Shown here: piece after piece, positions 54,866-64,000 of the stretch
How positions within the stretch are numbered: the stretch's first letter is position 1
Layout of the letters: the number at the start of each line of letters is the position of its first letter
NCBI RefSeq assembly: GCF_900496995.4
Contig: NC_044014.1
Location: 682,001-746,000, forward strand
DNA from: Aquila chrysaetos chrysaetos
Lineage: Eukaryota > Chordata > Aves > Accipitriformes > Accipitridae
DNA: 64,000 nucleotides
Direction of reading: 5' to 3'
Translations under genes and position numbers: made by a program
The notes under the pieces: model-generated
Told to the model about the DNA's origin: nothing
The model's input: only the letters and a program-made list of their open reading frames with translations
The model's database searches: none

Positions 54866-57800
54866 GTGAGTGCGGCCGGGATGCCCTGCCCCGGGATGCC
54901 CTTGCCCCGCGATGCCCTTGCCCCGCACCTGTTGAGCCCCGCTCCGCCCGGCCCGGCGGGTCCCGGCCCGTCGCGTCCCGCCCCTGCTCCGGTGGCTCCG
55001 GTGCGGGTTTGCCGGCCGGGTCCTGACTCCCCGCGGGGCGCAGGGACCGCGGAGCCCCCGGCAGTGCGCTCGCTGCCCGGCAGGCAGCCCCGCAGAAACG
55101 GGGCGGCAGTCCTTAAAATAACGGGTGCCGGAGAAGCGGGCAGCGAGGCGGGGGACAGTGTAGCAAGGGAGTTGCAATCCGTGCGAGGAAATCTCGGGTT
55201 TTAACAAGGAAAGATCGAGTGCAGCTGGTCATCAAACTTCTAAAAGCTACTTGCCGTTGGAAAGCGCTGCTTTCGGCTTTTTCTCCCAAGATACGAGTTC
55301 GTTGTACAAATATACCATGAAATACCACGGTTGCATTAGGCTTCTGGGACGCAGGGTGGAATTTCAGGGGACCAAAGGGAGGCAGCTTTGACCGTGGGTG
55401 GGGGAAGACTCGGGAGAGGCGTGGGGCCAGCAGACGGGGTGCTGGATGGCTGGGAGCAATCCCCACGTACAAAGAACGCTGCATTGGCCCTAGGACACCA
55501 ACTGAGCACTGGCAAAAATCCCCGGGTGCTCGGGCGGCTGGAATTTTGCACTAGGTAAACTTGGAGTTCGTGGTACATGTTAATTTGAGCCTTCAAGGTA
55601 TGGTGGTGTTCTAGCTTATGTGAGCACTGGGTCTGCTGGCATCCCCCTAGTGAGGGTGATCAAACCTGAAACTGACTGTGCTGCTTCTGGCAGCTGAAGG
55701 GGTGTTAAATCAGGTAAACTTTTACTGGAGGAGCAGCTAGTTGATATCACCAAGTATTTATTAGCAATTCAGAGTACAACATTGAGTTGTTAACCCTTGC
55801 ATCTCTTACTACAGAAGTGTAGAGAAAACATGTTAGAATGACACCTCACTGCCCAAGGGGTGTGCTGTGGTGTGACTGAAATGCACAACAAAATTGCTGT
55901 TGGCAGGAACTGCAAAATCCATCCCACCCCCCTGTCCCTTTATACTAACGCTGTGCATGAGATGGGGTCAATGTGGCTGCTGGGTGCATGCAGCTCCGGT
56001 GGGCTTTACCAGAATTCTGTGCTCAAAGTGGAAAATGTGTTTCATCTTGCATGTGGTGGGTCAGCAAGCAAGCCAAGTAAAAACACTTAAATTGGAGGCT
56101 TTGCTACTTAATTCAGAAAGCATTTCATTCTGAACTGAGCCTGTATACAGCCAATATAGGGAAATTGAGCTTTGCAGGTGAATGACCATGGACAAAAACC
56201 TGGTAACATCTCATAAGGTATTTTCAAGCAGTGCTTTTGCAGTAGCGGAGACTTATTAGGACATTACTTTCTTAGTATTGCCTGTTTTTTCATCGTTGCT
56301 TGTTAGTGTGTGCTCAGAGCAATTACAGTGTTGTTCTGGTGAACTCATATTTACTGGCAGGGCATGGTTGCTATGGAGATCTCTTAAGACATTCCAATAA
56401 CTTCCTTACATAAAGAAACCACTTAATACTTTGGTTTTGTGTGTGACATAATGTGGAAGAATTGTTAGTGATGACAATTAAAAGTGAAATAAATTTTTAA
56501 AAAAAGAGGAAAAAGGTTAGTATATAAAATTTTACCCATAGGTGGTTCCTAGTGATAGATATACAGGAATGAGCTTGACTCTCTAAATCCAGTGGTTAAT
56601 CCCTTTTAATTATGACAGGGTATATGTAGATAGAAGGTTAACATTCATTCCAGTGAGTAGTAACACAAGGCCCAGTGTTTACCCTTAGATAAATCGAACT
56701 CCAAATGTGTAGATTTTTGAGGTGAGAAAACCCTTACAGTCCTCTTGCCTGAATTCCTTGGGACTGGTTTCAAGACTTTACTGAATTACTGCCTCAAGTC
56801 AAACTGGTGTGGGTAAGCCAGAGCCTGGTGGGATTTCCTGGGGGTGGGCAGTAATGTGTTTGCTCTCAGTGTAAAACGCCTGGCCCTGGAGGATTATCCG
56901 CTGTTAACCTCACAGTTAGAAATCGTCTTTTCTCTCCAGTCTGCATCTCCAACCCCAGCTTCCTGCTGTTGGGCCTCACCTTGGTAAACCAGAGGAGTTT
57001 CTGTTGTCATGCCCCTGTCTCGGTGTAGCAGCAGGCTGGGACCGTGGCCACCCGGCGTTGTCATCAGTGGGATGTGTGGATTGAGCTCTCCGAGTCGCTG
57101 ACTCTGAGGGTAAACATCATATTCCTGAGTCTGTCCCGTGGATATTCTCTCAACCCTCTTTGTTTTTTTCAGCACTGTTTTTGTTAAAGCTGTGACTGAA
57201 CTCCTTGCTTCGGCAGGGATCGAGCCGAGGGCAGGTCGGTGCTGATGCAGCCTGGGTGCAGCGCTGGCTCGTCGTCCATCCAGGGACAGGGCGGTGTGGA
57301 GCTGTGCGATGGGGAGTCATGCCCAAGGAACAACTGTCCTCCTCTCTCCTTGCTTCCCTTCCTGGGTGCTGTGTTGTCCCCTGCCCCCCAGTTTTCCACC
57401 GGTTCAGGTAATTTCTCTGGACTGTGTAGCTGGGCACAGGCCAAGTGCAACTGGTCCTTTGCATTTCATCTGAGCTGCTGGGGGGGGGACAGTGCATCTT
57501 TGTGACACCCTTTTGGTGCTGTGCTTGGCTGCAGCGGGCACATCTTGCTGTTTCATGTTTGCGCATACAACCTTTGAAATATTTCTGAGCATTTCAGAGT
57601 TGGGATTCAACTACTAGAAAAGCTGACTTTGAAAGGAGAGCGTCTGCGTGTTTTGTGTGTGCTTCCAGAAAGCACTGGTACGTGAGAGATTGGTTCCCCT
57701 CGCTTTGTGAGCGTTGGCTTCAGCTGGTTCCTTTTACACAGAAAACTTGGCATGTTCAGTAGCTGCTGCATACGCATCAGTTGGATGCAAGCTCCAACCT

Positions 57801-58396
57801 GTCCAACTTGAGATGCTGCCTAGTGATGCCTTTTTGACAGCTAGTTTTTGGCGAGGTACGTTGTACCCTGTGTCTGAACGGAGGAAGTTAATGAATGGGG
57901 GGAGAAGAAAAAAAAGAAAAAGTAGGGGAAAAAGAATATGAAAAGGCTGGGAGGAAGAACATAAGGCAAAAGAATAGAAGGGCTGCAAGACTGAGCACTC
58001 TCAGAGTTGTGGTGTGCTGGAGTAAGGTGGCCTCAGTAAGCTGCAATGAATTGTAGTGGGCTTGTAGATTTACCATTATCACTGTGTGTGGTTTTCCATC
58101 GGGAAAAACAGGCCTTTGTCTGTAAGGGCTTTTTAGGGTTTCTTATTTATACCTGTAAGAACCTTTTAAAAGCTTCTTACTTGGTCAGTGAATTTGTTCT
58201 CTGGAACTGAAGAAGGCCCGGTCTGGGTGCCAGCTGTCTCTCTGCCTGTTGTGAACCATCAGCTCCTCCATGGCAGGGCATGGGGCACTGGAATGTCTCA
58301 GCACAGTGGTCGCAAGGCTTGGTTTTCATGTGGGCAGAAAGTATTATCTGTTGTCATTCTGGGAAATGGCCAAGCAAGTTTATTGACACCCCTTCC

Positions 58397-58417
58397 TTTT
58401 TTTTTTTTTTTTTTTTT
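58397..58417 (+). repeat. Poly-T run (21 nt)
   Basis: Uninterrupted T run in STK32C intron 1. Confidence 0.85.
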
Positions 58418-61273
58418 AATTTTATTCTTTATACTAAGTGGGGAAAACCTATCATTGTGAAGCCAATGGGAATGTTTCAATCCAAATATTTAAAAAAACC
58501 ATTTAGCAGAGTTGCTAGGACTTGGGAAACAGGGCTGAGTAATAGGAAATACAAGGCACGCTTACACTTAGTGCTATTAGCATTGCCCACAGTGGTGTTA
58601 TGTGAGAGAGGGGGAGAAACACAGCACGATGTATCTTTATATGCAGTTATATCTAAAGAGGAATTTCAAGAGTGCGTTTTGGTTGTGGCTTCTCCTGAAT
58701 CAAAGTGGCTTACTAAAAAAGTGTATGTAAATACACATGAGAATATGTAAAGCCATCTGCTGCTTTATGCTGAGCTGTTCCTTCCTTCGCTTACACTGAG
58801 GTGAGTGGTCCGAGGGCTTTCTGCTTGTTTCCTGACACTGAACTAGATTTCCAGCTGATTTTCAAGGTTTTAATGCTTGCAGCCCAATTACTTGCATCGT
58901 GATTAGTATTTTGTCTTAATCACTTCTTTACCTATCCCTTATTTGACCCTCTCTGCCAGAGTGCAGATGGCTTTTTGTAAGGGGGTCAAGTGCAGTCTCC
59001 TAGGTTTATCCTACTTGCATAAAAATCAACTTTTTGAAGCAAGGTGCTGGTTTTACAGCCCACAGGTACAGCTCTTCCAGTAAACCAGTCCGACTGAAAG
59101 AAGTGTGTACTCAGGGTTAGTCTTTGGGTCTACAAGTTTCCAAGCTGAGAAACACTATTCTGTAAAAATGTGTTTCTTGTAAAACAAGAAAACTGTTACA
59201 TATCTTGATGATGCTTTCCTAGCCCTGCCGTTTGCTGAAGTGCTCCAGCTTTAGGGATGTGCTGGGCCCAGGGGGCTCTTGAAGCCCGAGCAGTGCTGGA
59301 GGGACGGTCCCTGCTCTGCGTCCCCGCTGGCCTCATCCTCCCGGGGACCGCGGGAGGCTGGAGAGCCTCGGCAGCTGCGCGGCACGGCGCCCGTCCCCAT
59401 GGAAACGGGCGAGAAGCTGCAAAACCTGGGGGAACGTGCTTAAAATAATCCCCATTTTAATTTCAAACCATGTGTTGGCAGGCTGTAGGGTTACACACGC
59501 ACCAGAGTATGCATCCCTCCTGCCTCACCCGGGTGATCGAAAGCTGGAGTGCTTCATTCGTGGAGCTGTTTGATGTACAGGGAATGAACCGTGTGTGCTG
59601 GTGCCAAACCTGCCTCTTGCTCCGACCTGTCATCCTGCAGCCACCTTCTGCTGAGCCTGCACGGGCTGGGTGCAGGGTGCTGGCTGCTGCTGGGTGCTGG
59701 GTGACTCCAGCTGCAGCTTTGGGGAGGACTGTCAGACCCATGCATCATCGTCAGCTTACATCACTTTGAAGTCAAGAGTTCAGTTGTCACAGATTGGCAA
59801 GCTGTATAAGTTCCTCCTTTTACTTCTTATTTTCCAATCCGATGGGAGGAAGATGTCCAGCGTTCTCCACAGCGCTGTGCGTTTGTCTTTCAAATCGGGA
59901 TTCTCCCCTATAATTTTGTTCCAAGGGTTGGGACCTTCAGGGAAACAAGGGCATGCCTCCAGACTGTTGGAGGTATCTGGGCGATGGAGGTGTGGCGAGG
60001 ATGGGAAGCAAAGCCTGACCTCGTCGTGCATCCCTTACCTCTGCGGTGACCCAAACCCCTCCCTGCCACGTTCGCCCCAGGTCTGGAGGCATCCCACTGT
60101 GCTGCCAGAAGAGGGACCCTGGGAGATGGGGCCACAGTCCCAGGAGAAGTTTTTTCCCCCCTCTGTTAAGGTGATTAGTGCCATAAACCACATGCTGATA
60201 GGGGCCTGGCAGTGTCCCCTGGTCCCTGGGGGCCCGCAGCACCATCCCTGCTCCAGCTGCTGCTGACGCGCTGGCTCCTCTCACAGCCGGGCGCCCGGCA
60301 CCAGTTCTCCCACCCATCTTCATTGTCTCAGCTGGGCAGCGATTTCAAGCCCTGAGCAGGAAACGTTGCCCTTTTGATTGGAAAACTATGGGCTAATGCC
60401 CAGTAAGGCAGTTATAAAATCCCAAATCTTGTTTATTTAGGGTCAGATACAGATGTGTTAAGCTTTCATGCTCTGCAAATTACTTACTAAAGTAATCACT
60501 GATCAGATTGCAAGGCAAACTTTTTTCATAGCCTGACTCTTATGTGGCTGTGGGTTGGGAGCACAGATGCCTTTCCCTGTTATTTAAAAACAAGAGAAAA
60601 AAGCCTTTATGTATTATCAAAGTGGTAGCTAAGTAAGTAAGTGGGGGGAGGAGGGAGTGGGAATTACAAGGAGGTGTCAGAAAAGCTGTGTTTAGTATTG
60701 TCAGCAGTGCTTTGTTTTTGCTTTAAATCTTGCCTCCCCCGGATCCGTGGCTTTTTGTGTGTGTTTTGCCCAGAGACAAGCTGTTGCCACAAGCTCGCTG
60801 CCCCCCAACCTCTGCAGTGGAGCCGATGCTCCTTGTTCAGTCTAAGGATTGAAAACTTTTCTGCACGTGAAGCTTTTCAGTGTGTCGTGTAACGTTGAAA
60901 TAGGTTAAATCCAGATAACTCAGCAACTGCAAGTCTTGAAAGCATGTGGTAATATGTACAACGTTTGGGTTACTGGCTCTCTTTCTGCTTCAGAAATAAT
61001 TAATAACTTTGCTGTCACTCTCCAGACTGAAGGCTGTGGTCCATTCTCAATAGTGCTGAAAGAAAACTGAAGAAAAACCGCTCTGGATTGTGCTGATGAA
61101 GGGGGACAAAATGTCTCCCTTTGAACGCTGAAAATTGCAGTTAGGGAGAACCGTTGCTATTGCTCACCTAAGACCATGCTTTATCTTTTACTTGTGTTGG
61201 CTTAAGAACGTATCTTTAAATCTTCTCATTTACAGCTATTTACAAAACTAAACTGCCTTTCTTAGAGAGAATA

Positions 61274-61309
61274 CAGTATGCCTAAACCCTGCAGTATGCC
61301 TAAACCCTG
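61274..61309 (+). repeat. Perfect 18-bp tandem duplication
   Basis: CAGTATGCCTAAACCCTG occurs twice back to back with no mismatch; probably a recent slippage duplication. Confidence 0.95.
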
Positions 61310-64000
61310 GAAATGTCACGTTTCCAGCATTTTATTAGGTGTTTTGTTCTTTCAGGTCCTTGTAGTGTTTTCATGTTTCTTTTGCCATTGCCCCTTTTAC
61401 AAGTTCACCCTTAACAGAGGTGCGGAGGGGTCTGTGGTAAATCGTCTCCAGAGCTCCCGCTCCTCCGCCCTCCTCTCGCTTGGCCTCTTCCCGCCCGGGG
61501 AAGCTCCCGTGCCTTTGCCCGGCGTGCAAGTTGAGGTGGTGCCCGCTGCCCAGCGCAGCGGTAGGGTAAGCAAAATGCATATTTTCCTACTTTTGCGTTT
61601 TGTGGAGGTCCGGCACACGACAGACCTGGCCGAGACAGCCGCAAACATCGTTTCTCCGAAGCGGAGTCCAGCATCTCTGCGGGCGTTCTGCTTTGGGGCG
61701 TGGGGCAGTGGTTCCTCTGGCCGGGAGGAGCGGCGGCCGTTGCTGGTGATGCTCTCCGGTGGGGGGGGCGCGAGGGCTGGGTGTCTGGGGTCACTGCACC
61801 CTTCAGGTGGTGCCTGTGAGGGACCGATCCGCGCAGTGTGCCCATGCTGAGCCTGCCAGCTTTCTGCCGGCTTACCGGCTCGTGGCCCATCCACCCCAGT
61901 CCTGGCAGTGTGTGCCGGCGCTGCCGGGAGGCAGGAGGGAGGCAAGGGCCACGGCAGTTCAGCACAGAGCTGGCTCCTTTTGGGCGCTCATTCGCCCTTG
62001 GGCAAACGCAGGCTCTTGCCGCCGGGTCGGTGGGACCCTCCTCCTCCTCCCCAGCTCCCAGACCCTGAACACTTGAGTCTGGCTCGCCTGGCATGCAGCC
62101 GGAGGGGTACGCCCCGTCCCGCGGGACCTGTGGAGCACGGCCTGCCCCTCGGTGCTGAGCGGTGCTGGATGGGGATTTCATGTCCTCCCTGCTGTAGCAT
62201 CACCCCAGGCACCTTCTGGAGGCGAGGGAGGAAAGGTCCGGCGAGGCCTCGAGGGGCTCGTGCGTCTATGGGAGGTCTAAAGAGAAGATGGGGGTAAGAC
62301 AAATCCTGAGGGCAGCTGAGGCTGTTGGCATGAAGCTAAGTAAGAAAAAATTAACAAACCCAACTGCAATTCATGTGACACTTGACTGATAGGGAGGGAA
62401 AAGGGCAGTCAAGAAAAAGTTACTGGAATTACAGTTCAAGTAAAACTTTACACCAAATTAACGCCTGCCTTAGTCCGTAAAGGCCCCAGTCCTCACAACT
62501 GGCTTGAGACAGGCTTTCTGTGAGTTCAGAATAACATGCAGGAGCACGCTGCGAGGGACCTAAACACCTTACTGACCACGTTCCCAATGCTGGCATGGTG
62601 ACCTTCCCAGCTCTGCTGGCATTCCCACCGATGCCTGCAGCTGTGCTTTCCAGGGTACAAGTCAAGGAAATGGAGCTGATGGTGCCAGGTCGCTCATAGG
62701 CACCCGCACCGGCAGCTGCCAGCCAGGAGAGCCCGCACCGGCAGTGCCTGGCTGTGAAGGCACTCGCAAGATCACCTCACGCTGCGGCTGGCAGAACGTC
62801 AGCATGTGTCACTTGACAAGTAGAACCTTCCTGGAAGTGGAAAAAAGTTGCTCTTTCTGTGGTTTGGTACTTTTGTCATATGGAACTTGGGTTCTGAAGT
62901 GGTAAGCAGGTTAAAATGCCTACAGCTGGTTCAGTTCTTGCCTGGCAGGGGTCAGGTGTAGTGCATCGGCTAGAGGAGGCATGCGTAGCGTGGTGCACGC
63001 TCACGAGTCCATGCAGGTAGGGGGATAATGTGTGTTTCCTTTTAAATATCACTTTATTTCTTGTGGGAATGCCTGAAATTGGGTGTGGTGGGTAACGTTT
63101 GTGCAGAACAAAGATGCTCGCTTGCAGCGGTGTTCCTCTGCCCCCGGGTCAGGACTTGGGCTTTCCACTCACCATGGCCATGACTGAGTCTCTGTGAGTG
63201 TGGCCTGTCTGGATGTCCTCGGGCAGGGGACGTTGCTGAGCCTGTTGTTCATGGTCAGCCTGAGAGATGTAAAAGCAGGTACGACTTTTCCCTTTCTTTT
63301 CCATGGACCTGCTCTCCAGCCGCAGTTTCAAACGCTTTGTCATTCAGCAGTCTATGAAGCATTTCATAGCTGTGGTTTTCGTTAATGTGCGGTTTCTACC
63401 ACCTTACCCTAGGATCCTGTAACGAGGCACCTACATTAATCATGAATAATAACTTCCTGTTGTGTGACATGGCAACGAGTTATAGAGAAGTAATGCAGGG
63501 TGCGGTGTCAGTAACAGAGGGACGGCGGATGGCGTGTAAATCCGAGATGCTGTGTGTGCCAGTGTATAGATAGGTGTGCAGCAGGGAGAACAACAACGTC
63601 AGCTAATCTCTGGTTTGGCATTTATCTCGCAAAGTAAAGAGAGGCGGGACAGCTCGCGAGCGGCTTAGCTTCTCCTAACAAGAGCAGATAAATGTCAGTG
63701 TCCTCTTTTCCTCTCCCACTGTTCTTCAGGAATTAAATTGCTTTAGGTGACAGTTAGGGAAAATTAAAAGTGCTTAGGATGTGTGGGAACAGACGGCTCT
63801 GAATACTGCTAAGCAATGAGATATGACAGTGTGTGAATGTTGATGTGCTAATTTACATCTAGTCTGTTGTTCAGGGTCTTTTCCAATACCTGGGACTAGT
63901 GAAGAGATGCAGGCACTGAATGATGTTCTGAATTTGGCGGCTTGCTGATTTGACTGTGCACACCCAATCCTTATAGGCTGATGATTAGCCATGCTGTGTG

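Larger units (their letters stand above)
54088..55130. promoter_or_regulatory. STK32C: CpG island, STK32C promoter and first exon
   Basis: Very CpG-rich kilobase with many GC boxes and a GCCCG pentamer run (54,346-54,365), switching sharply from AT-rich DNA at about 54,085. STK32C exon 1 lies inside it. Confidence 0.85.
54866..64000 (+). other. STK32C: STK32C intron 1 (part)
   Basis: 9.1 kb with no recognised exon. Features: poly-T (58,397-58,417), an 18-bp tandem duplication (61,274-61,309), GC-rich CpG-bearing blocks at 59,230-59,430 and 61,430-62,290 that could be enhancers or an alternative promoter, and paired inverted GATA motifs at 63,619-63,694. Long ORFs in the GC-rich blocks look like composition artefacts. 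Confidence 0.65.

Noticed and set aside
53924..55207. 427-codon minus-strand ORF over the STK32C island
   Set aside because: Antisense to the real exon; low-complexity Arg/Ala/Gly/Pro composition typical of CpG islands.
59394..59409. X-box-like palindrome in STK32C intron 1
   Set aside because: GTCCCC-AT-GGAAAC has two mismatches to the RFX consensus and no promoter context.
61278..62302. 100-256 codon ORFs in STK32C intron 1
   Set aside because: GC-rich chance frames with no recognisable domain; kinase motifs are absent.

Overview
The window looks like vertebrate, probably avian, nuclear DNA. Three intron-bearing genes have the neighbour order of human 10q26.3 read backwards: PWWP2B, LRRC27, STK32C. 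Their first exons sit in dense CpG islands. The sparse repeats are simple tracts, a CR1 LINE fragment and very old MIR-like SINE relics, with no young SINEs. 'Bird' is inferred from this repeat profile. Family matches rest on recalled human protein sequence, not on a database search.

Layout. (1) 1-4185, minus strand: PWWP2B coding exon 1 (4004-4185) and part of its first intron; the gene runs off the left edge. A CpG island covers about 3.0-5.1 kb. (2) 5.1-10.7 kb: intergenic, with one MIR-like relic. (3) 10,680-44,250, minus strand: a full-length LRRC27 model with ten coding exons, all joined in phase to give 461 codons plus stop. Its promoter island is at about 43.2-44.25 kb. Two of the nine coding introns are best explained by GC-AG splice sites. 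(4) 44.3-54.1 kb: intergenic space between head-to-head LRRC27 and STK32C, holding an L3/CR1-like fragment and one unassigned, coding-looking minus-strand ORF. (5) 54,100-64,000, plus strand: the STK32C promoter island, its first coding exon (54,781-54,865, 28 codons plus one base) and 9.1 kb of intron 1; the gene runs off the right edge.

The three genes do not form a pathway. PWWP2B is a chromatin reader, LRRC27 a little-studied leucine-rich-repeat/coiled-coil protein, and STK32C a YANK-family Ser/Thr kinase. Most of the sequence is intron or intergenic DNA. I found no tRNA, rRNA, CRISPR array, intact transposon or intact retrovirus. The most interesting points are the two candidate GC-AG introns, a CR1 3' end lying 28 bp upstream of an LRRC27 acceptor, a phase-compatible candidate cassette exon, an 18-bp perfect inverted repeat, a diverged repeat pair, and the weak, uORF-burdened start of STK32C.
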